43,975 nucleotides of DNA from a virus: IMG/VR virus record IMGVR_UViG_3300031999_000053, positions 1 through 43,975 of that record. One strand, 5' to 3'. The position numbers were made by a program, and so were the translations under genes. Below the pieces are notes generated by a model, which saw only the letters and a program-made list of their open reading frames with translations, searched no databases and was not told the origin of the DNA. Below are positions 24,182 through 32,234 of the stretch, piece after piece (position 1 is the stretch's first letter; each line of letters starts with the position of its first letter).

Positions 24182-26041
24182 ATGTCTAAAGATGAATTTA
24201 TTTTATATATTTCAACAAATAATCTAGGTTTTTATAAGACAAGAAAAATTCATATCAAGAAACGATTTCCCGAAATCCTTCAAGAAATTAAAGAATTTTT
24301 ATTAATACACAATTTAACTCCTATTAATTTTAATGATGCTGTACATTACTATATAAATAATTGTATTGTGCAAAATAAATGTTCTTGTGGAAAAATTATA
24401 CACCATGATTCTATGTATTGTTCTAATAAATGTAAAAATGACAATATCGATATAATTTTAACTAAATCTAGATCAACATTATTAAAAAAATACGGTGAAA
24501 ATAGTCCACTTAAAATATCTCAATTTAAGAAAAAATTTGAAGATACATGTTTAAATAAATTTGGAGAAATTCACCCATCAAAAAATAAACAAGTTGCACA
24601 AAAAATAAAAAATACAAATATAAAAACATATAAAGATTCTAATCTACGGAAAAATGTAAGTATTAGAATTAAAAAGGCTTATGAAAAGGATATAGTAGGC
24701 ATAATAAAAAAAAGAAAACAAACAAATTTCAATAAAACGGGGGAATATGTAACATTAACATCAAGTGCTATAAATAATGCTAAAAAAACTCTTATAAAAA
24801 AATATAACACACCAAATCCATTTGCTATACATAAAAATACATATGAATTAGCAAAATTAGGAAGTTTAAAATTTTATAATAATAATGAAAATAAAGAAAA
24901 GGCTATTAAAAAAAGAATAGAGACTATAATTAAAAAATATGGTTCTTTAAAAATAGTGTTTTGTTTAAATGATAATTTTTATCTTTAAATAAATCGCTAT
25001 GCCAATATATTCCATTAAATTCTATTGCAATATGTTTTTCTGGAATATAAATATCGATTTCACTACCCTTAAGTATTTTTTTATTATTTTTTTCACATGA
25101 AATATATGTATTTAACCAGTTAAAAAGTTCTATTTCGGCATTTGATCTCCATTGCACCGGTGGTGAACATATAACACAAGTTATATCATTATGATTCGTT
25201 CTATCTCTTAATAATCGTAATGATATATTATACTCTTGATTACATTTATGACATCTACATTTAACATATCCTAAATTATTATATTCAATCTTTATAATGT
25301 TATCAATGACACCAGATTCTTTTAAATTTTTTAATATTCTTTCCTTTTTATTATTAAAAACTATTTCATTCATTTTATCTAAAAAATCTAGATATTCATC
25401 TTATTCATATATGGGAAGATTTATGGAATAATAAAAAAGATATTATAAAAGGAAGAATTTTATCAAAACTTAGAATTAATCAAATATCTATAGGTGCGCG
25501 AAAGTGTAAGATACAAGAAATTTCATCGTTTACAGCAAATGAATTTTATGAACTCAATCATTTACAGGGTAAAACAAAAGGCTTTAGGTATATTGCTTTA
25601 TATTTTAATAATGAAATTATTTCATGTATAAGTATTGGAAAAAGAAAATTAGGAAAAAATAAAAATATTAATACATTTGAAATTTTAAGATTTTGTAATA
25701 AAATAGGAATTAACTGTATTGGTGCGTTTTCAAAATTATTTAATTATATTATTAAAAATTATCCAGCTAAATATATTTCATATGCGGATTTATGTTGGGG
25801 TGAAGGAAATGTATATGAATATTCAAATTTTAAGTTGAAAGAATATTCTAAACCTAATTATTGGTATTTTTTAGAAAATAAAAGATATCATAGATATACA
25901 TTTAATAAACAAAAACTTATAAAAATGGGATATGATAAAAATAAAACTGAATTTCAAATCATGAATGAAATTAAAGCATTTAGAGTATATGACTGTGGAA
26001 ATGCTATATGGGAATATATAATAAATAAAAATGGCTTTTAA
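24182..26041 (+). pseudogene. Hef-like homing endonuclease scrambled by an internal inversion
   Basis: Residues 1-252 (24182-24940) carry a CSCGK...YCSNKC zinc motif and repeated KKYGxxxP / NTxxKTYG-type units typical of phage Hef-like endonucleases. The nuclease core (EIDIYIPEKHIAIEFNGIYWHSDLF) lies on the opposite strand in 24942-25387. The C-terminal part (LDIHLIHIWEDLW to stop at 26041) is again on the plus strand, open over 218 codons with no start codon. Re-inverting 24942-25387 gives one open frame of 619 codons across both joints. The gene is therefore broken as sequenced. Confidence 0.85.
24942..25387 (-). other. 446-bp inverted segment within the homing endonuclease gene
   Basis: The minus strand of this segment encodes the missing middle (FLDKMNEIVFNNKKER... 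to ...NKTLFLKN). With breakpoints near 24941/24942 and 25387/25388, both joints are in frame (..KKY-D-FLDKM.. and ..NKTLFLKN-LDIHLIHIWED..). The eight residues between NKT and HLIHI match the usual family spacing. An alternative crossover in the 7-bp inverted repeat AAATAGT (24951) / ACTATTT (25360) is also in frame but adds four residues there. TAAAAAAT flanks both breakpoints. Confidence 0.8.
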
Positions 26042-26079
26042 CGAATCATACAAACGATGGAAATATACCAAAAAGTAAA
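26032..26079 (+). pseudogene. Short frame resembling the N-terminus of the following gp4-like gene
   Basis: ATG at 26032 reads MAFNESYKRWKYTKK then TAA; after the stop the frame continues KSKYLQLSESAKNKKK to TGA. The start closely resembles MSYNQAYKLW of the gp4-like protein beginning at 26126 (M-x-[FY]-N-[EQ]-[SA]-Y-K-x-W). It overlaps the end of the homing endonuclease gene. It could be a duplicated gene start left by endonuclease insertion, or the remnant of a separate small gene. Confidence 0.35.
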
Positions 26080-26125
26080 AAAGTAAGTATCTCCAGTTGT
26101 CCGAATCAGCTAAAAATAAAAAAAA

Positions 26126-26740
26126 ATGAGTTATAATCAAGCGTATAAATTATGGCATGTGCCAAACAAAAATGTTTTTAATGAAAATGGAAACCTTAAG
26201 AAAGGCCAAACACTTCAAGGATATTATAGAATACAAAACCCACAAAAATATGTAGGTGATCCAAATCTTGTAATATTTCGTTCATCTTGGGAGAGCAGTT
26301 TTTGTAAATGGTGTGACTTTTCGCCTTCAATACTTCGTTGGAGTAGTGAACCTGTAAAAGTTCCATATTATGATCGTATATCTAAACTTAAAGAATGTAA
26401 AAAAAATGGGTTAGATCCAAATAATCCAAAAAATTGGGTAGTGAAGAACTACAATGTTGATTATTGGATCGAAGTAAATAAAGGTGATGGAATTACACAA
26501 AAAATGTTTATAGAAATTAAACCATCTAATAAATTAAAAAAACCTATACCTCCAGATGCAAATGCTCCATTAAGAGAACAAAGAAGATTTAACAGTGAAG
26601 CAAAAGATTATTTATTAAATGAAGCAAAATGGGCTGCTATGACAGCATGGGCTGAAAAAAATCACACTAAATTTTACGTATTCACGGAAATCACACTTAA
26701 ACATTTGATCGGGAGGTTCTGGCAAGGAAATAATAATTAA
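26126..26740 (+). CDS. T4 gp4-like head-completion nuclease
   Basis: 204 aa. YRIQNPQKYVGDPNLVIFRS then SWESSFCKWCDFSPSILRWSSEPVKVPY (residues ~54-81) is the hallmark of T4 gp4 (head completion). The nuclease triad is visible as E56, D112 (YNVDYWIEV) and E130-x-K132 (FIEIKPSNK), as in TnsA-like endonucleases. A ~30-residue N-terminal extension precedes the conserved part. gp4 acts in finishing packaged heads. It lies two genes upstream of the portal, so it belongs to the head-assembly block. Confidence 0.8.
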   Translation: MSYNQAYKLWHVPNKNVFNENGNLKKGQTLQGYYRIQNPQKYVGDPNLVIFRSSWESSFCKWCDFSPSILRWSSEPVKVPYYDRISKLKECKKNGLDPNNPKNWVVKNYNVDYWIEVNKGDGITQKMFIEIKPSNKLKKPIPPDANAPLREQRRFNSEAKDYLLNEAKWAAMTAWAEKNHTKFYVFTEITLKHLIGRFWQGNNN

Positions 26741-26751
26741 TATGAATTAAA

Positions 26752-27453
26752 ATGGAATCTCCTAAGATAACATATGAACAAATGAAACACATAGATGACA
26801 TTAAAAATGTTGCTTATGAACGTTTGTTTGAAAATTACTTAAAATTAGAACTTAAAGGTCCAAAAAAATTAATTGATATTGAATCAACAGATCAGGAATC
26901 AGTATTAAACAAATTTAATTTTGGAACACCTTGGCCTGGAATGGTTTATACATTTATTCATGTAAATGAAAAAACTTTAAGTGAATTACAAAATATGAAA
27001 ACTGGAAAACCTGTGCAATTTCATGATTTTACGCCTATTGTTTTTTGTACAAATTTTAATCCACTTTCAGGTATTCTTAAAGGATTAAATTTAAATATAT
27101 TACCTACTGAAGAAAGAGTTAAATTTTTTCAAGCATTTTGGGAAAATTATAAAGAATTTTTTGCAAGAATAGAAGAAAAAACTGAATATAATAAAGAAGC
27201 ACTAAATAAAAAATATTTAATTGCAGCATTGATTGGAAGAAACCCTGCGTTATTTAAGAAATTTAATAATGAACAAAATGCTTTGTTTGAATTTGCATAT
27301 CGTTCATATGATTTAAAAAATATAGCGAAGTTTAGGATGATAGAGTACTCTGAATGGGTGTATATTCCTTTTTTCGATGCAAAACAATCATTCAAAAAAG
27401 CTAATTTGGAGTTAATATATCGAACATATTGGGATAATAAAAATCATAAATAA
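26752..27453 (+). CDS. Unknown phage protein of the head/neck block
   Basis: 233 aa, 11 bases after the gp4-like gene. It contains FHDFTPIVFCTNFNPLSGIL followed by KGLNLNILPTEERVKFFQAFWENY (~100-130), a pattern (P-L/I-V-F...G-L/I-N-L-H/N-x-L-P...R) that I associate with uncharacterised structural/assembly proteins of large T4-like phages. No catalytic motif. The position between gp4-like and portal genes suggests a head or neck function. Confidence 0.55.
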   Translation: MESPKITYEQMKHIDDIKNVAYERLFENYLKLELKGPKKLIDIESTDQESVLNKFNFGTPWPGMVYTFIHVNEKTLSELQNMKTGKPVQFHDFTPIVFCTNFNPLSGILKGLNLNILPTEERVKFFQAFWENYKEFFARIEEKTEYNKEALNKKYLIAALIGRNPALFKKFNNEQNALFEFAYRSYDLKNIAKFRMIEYSEWVYIPFFDAKQSFKKANLELIYRTYWDNKNHK

Positions 27454-27460
27454 ATGAATA

Positions 27461-27468
27461 TATAAATA
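27461..27468 (+). promoter_or_regulatory. T4-type late promoter box TATAAATA upstream of the portal gene
   Basis: Exact TATAAATA 8 bases after the preceding stop codon and 46 bases before the portal start. A second TATATAAAT follows near 27490. It fits recognition by the gp55-like factor. Confidence 0.5.
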
Positions 27469-27513
27469 ATGTTTAATAAAATTATAAATATATAAATTAA
27501 ATAATTAAAACTT

Positions 27514-29268
27514 GTGGCTGGATTTTCACTACGCAACTTAGATCGAGGTCCTCAGACCTTTATGGATAATATTCAGAGAAATATCCGTTACTTATCAATT
27601 TTTGGTATGCGGTGGGATCAGAATATTATTAAGCAATCAAAGGCAATTGGTATTACTGAAATTCAAGAAGATTCGATGTATAGTCTCTATGGACAACATC
27701 AATTGGCTTCTGGAATGGATATTAATCAAAAAGAATTTATTGCATTTTTTGATAAAGAATATGCTACACGAAGAGACTTTTTAAGAAGATTTGCGATGAA
27801 TGGTGAAATTGAACATGTGCTTGAAGTAATAGCAGATGAAACAATTATATTAGATGATGCTAATTTCTTTGCATATCCAAACACTCGTAAGTTAAAATCT
27901 GTTCTTAAAGCTGAAAAGGCAAAAGAAATAGTAGATGATCTTAATGAATCGTATAAAAAGGTTTATTATGCGTTCGGTTTTAACTCTGGACATGATGGTT
28001 GGCATTACGCTAAAAAATTCTTAATTGATGGATTTCTTGCATTCGAAATTATTTATGATGGTGAAGGTTCTGAAGATGCTAAAAATATCTTAGGATTTAA
28101 AGAACTTGATCCTGTTACTCTTGAACCTGAAATTCGAAAAGATGAAAGTGAAAATGAATATAGAGTATGGATACAATTTAGGGGTGATACTGAGCGTCAG
28201 CGAGAATTAGTTGATGGTAATGTTATTTATATCTCATGGGCTAGAGGAAATTTCATATCTCGTTTATCATATGTTGAAAGACTTGTTCGTGCATTTAATA
28301 TGCTTCGCACAATGGAAAACTCACGTATCATCTGGAATGTTATTAATGCTCAACAACGAATGAAAATTATAGTTCCAATTGGAACTCAATCAGAAGTTAA
28401 AGCAAGAACTCGATTGTCTGAATTACGTGGTATGTACAAAGAAGACATCACAATTGATTATCATAGTGGTGAAGTAACAATAAATGGAACTCCGAATTTT
28501 TCATTTGCAAAACAATATATCATTCCTTCAAAAACTGATGGTGGCCAAGTTGAAATTGATTCAATGGCACCAGCTGGTTATGATTTATCAGGTACTATGG
28601 CACTTGATTATTTTTGGAAAAGATTTATTATTGAAACCAAAATCCCTAAAGATAGATTTTCATCTGCTGGTGAAAATGGTGGAGGAGATTCGAATTGGAC
28701 AACTGGTGGTGATAGTATTGCAAGAGAAGAAATACGATTTGGTTATTTTATAAATAGAATTCGTTCTATTCTTCAAGAAATATTAATGAAACCTACATGG
28801 ATTCAATTTTGTCTTAAACAACCAGTTTTTGCAAAAGATAAAGCATTAAAAGGTGCTATTGGACTTGAATTTATTGAAGAAAACTTGTTTACTGAATCAA
28901 AGAAAAGACAAATTGATGGTAAAGGTGCTGAAATGGTTGAAAAACTTATGGGCATACATCAACCAGAAATAGATGCAGAAGGTGCAGTAACAGCAGATGG
29001 AATGTATTTTGACCCCAAGTTTTTAGTTGAAAAATACATGAACTTCACTGAAGAAGATATGAAACTTAACGAAAAATATAAGAAAGAAAGAAGAGAACAA
29101 TTAACAAGAGTGGCAGACGCCATTAAACGTGTAAAAGCAGCATCAGGCGAAGAAGAAACTATAGGAGGTGAAACTGGTGGTATGAATACGGGTACTGAAG
29201 ATCTTGGCGGCGGTGCTACTGAAGAACCTGGAGCAGAAGCGGGCGGAGCAACTGAATTAGGATTATAA
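27514..29268 (+). CDS. Portal protein (T4 gp20-like)
   Basis: 584 aa (T4 gp20 is 524). The start is GTG. Recognisable gp20 features: RRDFLRRFAMNGEIEHVLEVIADETIILDD (~90-120), the clip/stem region IYISWARGNFISRLSYVERLVRAFNMLRTMENSRIIW, APAGYDLSGTMALDYFWKRF, and SSAGENGGGDSNWTTGGDSIAREEIRFGYFINRIRSIL (~390-430). The C-terminal ~50 residues are a Gly/Glu-rich tail not present in T4. It forms the dodecameric DNA entry ring. The gp4-like nuclease gene is upstream. Confidence 0.9.
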   Translation: MAGFSLRNLDRGPQTFMDNIQRNIRYLSIFGMRWDQNIIKQSKAIGITEIQEDSMYSLYGQHQLASGMDINQKEFIAFFDKEYATRRDFLRRFAMNGEIEHVLEVIADETIILDDANFFAYPNTRKLKSVLKAEKAKEIVDDLNESYKKVYYAFGFNSGHDGWHYAKKFLIDGFLAFEIIYDGEGSEDAKNILGFKELDPVTLEPEIRKDESENEYRVWIQFRGDTERQRELVDGNVIYISWARGNFISRLSYVERLVRAFNMLRTMENSRIIWNVINAQQRMKIIVPIGTQSEVKARTRLSELRGMYKEDITIDYHSGEVTINGTPNFSFAKQYIIPSKTDGGQVEIDSMAPAGYDLSGTMALDYFWKRFIIETKIPKDRFSSAGENGGGDSNWTTGGDSIAREEIRFGYFINRIRSILQEILMKPTWIQFCLKQPVFAKDKALKGAIGLEFIEENLFTESKKRQIDGKGAEMVEKLMGIHQPEIDAEGAVTADGMYFDPKFLVEKYMNFTEEDMKLNEKYKKERREQLTRVADAIKRVKAASGEEETIGGETGGMNTGTEDLGGGATEEPGAEAGGATELGL

Positions 29269-29320
29269 AAATTAATTAATTTTAATGAATAAATAAATAA
29301 AATAAAATAAATTAAATATT

Positions 29321-29710
29321 ATGGAAAATGGAATTTTAACAACATTACAAGAAGAGCAATTAGCTATTATAGTTGATGATGCTCTTAAATTTAAAGGAAT
29401 TCTTGAATGGATTGATGGATTTATTGCAAAAGTAGTTATAACTCTTTTAGATGATAAAATCCTTAATAAATTAAAAGATGATCTTAAAGTTAAATTAGCT
29501 GAACTTGTAGATGCTGCTATGGCTGAAGACATTGAATTATCAGAAACACTTGCAGCTGATATTATTAATGGATTAGTAGATATTCCTGGTTTAGATGAAA
29601 CTAGTGAAGGTCTTATCTTTAAAGGTGCTATTGAATTAGCAGTTGGTGCTATTTTAAATTGGATTGCAAAAGCAAAAGAAGAACCAGTTGTTTTAACATT
29701 AGCTAAATAA
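29321..29710 (+). CDS. Small helical protein of unknown function
   Basis: 129 aa, acidic, almost entirely helical and rich in Ala/Leu/Ile (LTTLQEEQLAIIVDDALKFK; FIAKVVITLLDDKILNKLKDD; DIINGLVDIPGLDETSEGLI). No cysteine or catalytic motif. Placed between the portal and the tmRNA with a late-promoter-like AATAAATAAAATAAAATAA leader. Could be a small virion component. Confidence 0.55.
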   Translation: MENGILTTLQEEQLAIIVDDALKFKGILEWIDGFIAKVVITLLDDKILNKLKDDLKVKLAELVDAAMAEDIELSETLAADIINGLVDIPGLDETSEGLIFKGAIELAVGAILNWIAKAKEEPVVLTLAK

Positions 29711-29784
29711 ATTTAACAAAAATTTAACAAATATATAGTACATTTTTATAAAAATTGTATTATATTAGTTCTTTAAGATATTGA

Positions 29785-30090
29785 GAGTGCTGAAATGCTA
29801 GTTATAGAGTAGATATTTTGAGGTGCTTTTTTAATGATAACACTCCTATAATTAAAATAGGAAAAAGATATTAAAACGTTCTTTGTAAAAAGATTATCTA
29901 TGAGATATAGTTGTATGGACGAGATTTCGATATCTCCACCTCCACATGTATAAATAAAACGGGGGTGCATGGATTTGACAGCGACGAATAAGTAATAGAG
30001 ATTAGTTTTAATAACGCAATAAACGGCGAAAATGTTTATAATGAGTATCGTATTGCAGCTTAAGAAGTTCGCATACGACAAACAACAAAA
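29785..30090 (+). ncRNA. ssrA: Circularly permuted (two-piece) tmRNA
   Basis: Acceptor piece first: conserved GGAC (29917-29920), T-arm GAGAT TTCGAT ATCTC (29921-29936), acceptor strand CACCTCC (29937-29943) and A at 29944 (CCA would be added). About 16 bases later the coding piece starts with GGGGGTG (29961-29967), then GGATTTGACAGCG. GGGGGTG/CACCTCC pair over 7 bp with the G3:U70 alanine identity pair. The tag ORF runs from GGC at 30025: GENVYNEYRIAA then TAA (30061-30063). A helix-5-like stem TCGTAT (30048)/ATACGA (30073) spans the tag end. The acceptor piece 5' end is uncertain: CCTAT/ATAGG and GAGTG (29785)/CACTC (29841) pairings suggest it lies between about 29785 and 29841. It rescues stalled ribosomes and tags proteins for degradation. 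Confidence 0.9.
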
Positions 30091-30117
30091 AAGTTAGCCA
30101 ATTGGCTAACTTTTTTT
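30087..30117 (+). terminator. Rho-independent terminator of the tmRNA
   Basis: AAAAAAGTTAGCC AATT GGCTAACTTTTTTT is a perfect palindrome with flanking A- and T-runs; the base-paired GC core is GTTAGCC/GGCTAAC. It ends the coding piece of the tmRNA. The T-run runs straight into the ATG of the GH16 gene. Confidence 0.9.
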
Positions 30118-31041
30118 ATGAACATATATAAAAATTTTATGAAACAAATTTATTTAAGAAGTGTTCCTGCTAGCGATTTTTTTATAAATATATTTTATAA
30201 AATTAGATTCTGGTTTTATAGAAATTTTTGGAAAGATAAATTATCTCATTTTTCTAATGAATTAAAAGATAAATGGGAATTAACATTTAAAGATGATTTT
30301 CTTGAAAAATCTTGGGGAAATAGTGATGATAATAAAAAATGGATAGTTGGCGAATGTTGGGGTTGGTTTTACCCAGATACTATTTCTTATTTTGGTCCTC
30401 CAGAAACAACAAATGAACCGTATAGTAATGCTAAATTTACTGTTAAATATAATCCAAAAACTTTTCCTGATGATTTTAAAACTGGAAAACCTATAACAAT
30501 TCCATTTGAGGTTAGCCTTTTATCTTCGTGCCTTTCTTTTAAACAACAATACGGAAGATTTGAATGTTGTTGTACAATTCCACATGATAAAGGAGTATTT
30601 CCAGCTTTTTGGATGTGGGGATCAACTTGGCCACCAGAAATAGATGTATTTGAATTTGATGGTGGTATAGATGGAGAAACTGCTGGTAGACAAAAACCTG
30701 ATCTTCATTATGGAGTAGTTGAAGATGGAACTAAAAGAAGTATACCGAGATGGCCAATTAGAGTTGAAAGAAAAAATGAAAAGATAAGACACTGTGATAA
30801 ATTTCATGAATTTGCAGTAGAATGGACTCCAGATAAAATTAAATTTATAACTAATGGCATAACTGTATATAGATTTACTGGGAAAAAAGAATTAGAATGG
30901 TTTAATAAAGATACAACTAAAATGTGGATAGTAATTAATCATGGTATAAATATGAATAACATTCTACATGTTAAATCTGACGAAAAAAATTATTATTCAG
31001 AATTTTTAGTAGATTATATAAGAGCATATAAAAAAATATAA
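30118..31041 (+). CDS. Glycoside hydrolase family 16 enzyme
   Basis: 307 aa. WPPEIDVFEF holds the GH16 retaining signature E-I-D-x-x-E (E174 nucleophile, D176, E179 acid/base). The surroundings fit: KWIVGECWGWFYPDTIS, YGRFECCCTIPHDKGVFPAFWMWGS, FHEFAVEWTPDKIKFITNG and MWIVINHGI. GH16 enzymes cleave beta-1,3/1,4-glucans and galactans such as laminarin, agar or carrageenan. No signal peptide; residues 18-38 are aromatic and hydrophobic. The ATG directly follows the tmRNA terminator, so the real start may be the ATG at 30136. It could be a virion depolymerase or be released at lysis. Confidence 0.85.
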   Translation: MNIYKNFMKQIYLRSVPASDFFINIFYKIRFWFYRNFWKDKLSHFSNELKDKWELTFKDDFLEKSWGNSDDNKKWIVGECWGWFYPDTISYFGPPETTNEPYSNAKFTVKYNPKTFPDDFKTGKPITIPFEVSLLSSCLSFKQQYGRFECCCTIPHDKGVFPAFWMWGSTWPPEIDVFEFDGGIDGETAGRQKPDLHYGVVEDGTKRSIPRWPIRVERKNEKIRHCDKFHEFAVEWTPDKIKFITNGITVYRFTGKKELEWFNKDTTKMWIVINHGINMNNILHVKSDEKNYYSEFLVDYIRAYKKI

Positions 31042-31081
31042 GAGTGCATAAAATAAAAGAATATATAATAAAAAGAATACT

Positions 31082-31585
31082 ATGAAAAAACTTGTAAAAG
31101 AATCTTTAAATGAAGCATATAAAGAAGGTGATCCATTTCTCGATGAATTATGTAATGCTATAGAAAATAAATTAGGTGAAAGTTATGCTCAAAATCATGA
31201 TCTACAAATTGATTTTGATGGTCCGGATGATGATACCATTGATAGTTTAGTTGTTAAAGAAGAATATAACGTAGATTTTGAAGATAGTGAAGAAAGACAT
31301 CCATGGGTTGAAATAGAAACTGTAGTTGATTTTAATACAAAAACTATTAACACTAGTGGTAATTTATCAAGTAAACAAGGCGACATAGATGAAGATGCAA
31401 GTAGAAACAGTACCTTTAATGAAAATACTAATGCTGAAGATTTAGCAGAAATAATATACAGTAATCATGATGAAGTAGCCCATGATATAGAATATGCAGG
31501 TGAACAACAAGCAAATAGAGATGATGACGATGACGAAAAAGGAGGAGAGGGATATGAAGGATATTGGAGAGGTGTAAGTGATTAA
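31082..31585 (+). CDS. Putative capsid-internal protein with LNE targeting peptide
   Basis: 167 aa, very acidic (many Asp/Glu; DDDDDEKGGEGYEGYW near the end). It starts MKKLVKESLNE-A. An N-terminal ~11-residue peptide ending L-x-E before a small residue fits the T4 prohead protease gp21 cleavage rule and the capsid-targeting sequences of T4 internal proteins. Similar starts occur at 31632, 40112 and 40471. I infer packaging into the head; the mature domain is unrecognised. A late-promoter-like GAATATATAATAAAA precedes it. Confidence 0.5.
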   Translation: MKKLVKESLNEAYKEGDPFLDELCNAIENKLGESYAQNHDLQIDFDGPDDDTIDSLVVKEEYNVDFEDSEERHPWVEIETVVDFNTKTINTSGNLSSKQGDIDEDASRNSTFNENTNAEDLAEIIYSNHDEVAHDIEYAGEQQANRDDDDDEKGGEGYEGYWRGVSD

Positions 31586-31631
31586 AAAAACAAGAATATA
31601 TAATAAAAGATATATAAAATAAAATACGAAT

Positions 31632-32213
31632 ATGAAAGCAGGTCAATTTAACATCCATGATTATTTAGAAAAACTTAATGAAGAAGCTACTCCTATGATG
31701 TCTGGCGGCGAAGGTGTATCTGATGAGGGAGGTATTCTTATTCCCAATGAAAATAAAAAGACTTATGATTGGCTAAAAAAAGAATATCAGGCTGGACAAA
31801 CAGAAGTTAAAGTTGAGATTAATATGGGTGGTGCTAATTTTGAACCTGGATATGATCTTCAAACAGATCTTAAATCTGTTAAAGATTTTAAACCTGGTAT
31901 GTTTGGTGAAGTAAAAACTGCCGATACTCCTGGTGGAAAAGAATCTGGTGATAAAAAATCTCCACTTGATGCTAAAAAAGCAAATCCTGTATTTACAAAA
32001 GGTGAAAGTGATGCAACAAAAAAAGAACTTCCTAAAACTAATGCATCAAAAGGTGATATAAAAGATAAAGAAGAACATGAAGCCGGTGAGTCAAAAGAAA
32101 AAGAAGAAAAAGAAGAACATGAAGCCGGTGAGTCAAAAGAAAAAGAAAAGGGTGAAGAAAAAAAAGAAAAACCCGAAGTTAAAAAAATCGACCTTAAAAC
32201 CAAAAAACACTAA
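31632..32213 (+). CDS. Putative capsid-internal protein, charged low-complexity
   Basis: 193 aa starting MKAGQFNIHDYLEKLNE-E, another short leader ending LNE. Residues ~50-90 are ordered (KTYDWLKKEYQAGQTEVKVE, GANFEPGYDLQTDLKSV); the C-terminal ~90 residues are Lys/Glu-rich with two copies of EEHEAGESKEKE. High charge and an LNE leader fit packaged internal head proteins or DNA-condensing factors (inference). Preceded by GATATATAAAATAAAA. Confidence 0.5.
   Translation: MKAGQFNIHDYLEKLNEEATPMMSGGEGVSDEGGILIPNENKKTYDWLKKEYQAGQTEVKVEINMGGANFEPGYDLQTDLKSVKDFKPGMFGEVKTADTPGGKESGDKKSPLDAKKANPVFTKGESDATKKELPKTNASKGDIKDKEEHEAGESKEKEEKEEHEAGESKEKEKGEEKKEKPEVKKIDLKTKKH
32070..32150 (+). repeat. 42-bp tandem repeat in charged tail
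   Basis: GAAGAACATGAAGCCGGTG begins at 32070 and again at 32112 (period 42), encoding two copies of EEHEAGESKEKE. The long identical stretch suggests a recent duplication. Confidence 0.85.
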
Positions 32214-32234
32214 ACACCTTTATGATTGCATAAT

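Noticed and set aside
24951-25366. 7-bp inverted repeat as proof of a programmed invertible switch
   Set aside because: The repeat is too short, and crossover there would give the wrong spacing in the nuclease; no recombinase gene is adjacent. It may be coincidental.
24930-25373. Independent minus-strand gene between the plus-strand blocks
   Set aside because: Its product is exactly the missing core of the surrounding homing endonuclease and both ends join in frame after inversion; a separate gene is less likely.
29773-30081. Minus-strand frame across the tmRNA region
   Set aside because: It runs antisense through strongly conserved tmRNA elements and shows no protein-family pattern.
31859-32203. 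Ser/Phe-rich minus-strand frame
   Set aside because: Antisense of the Lys/Glu-rich repeat region.
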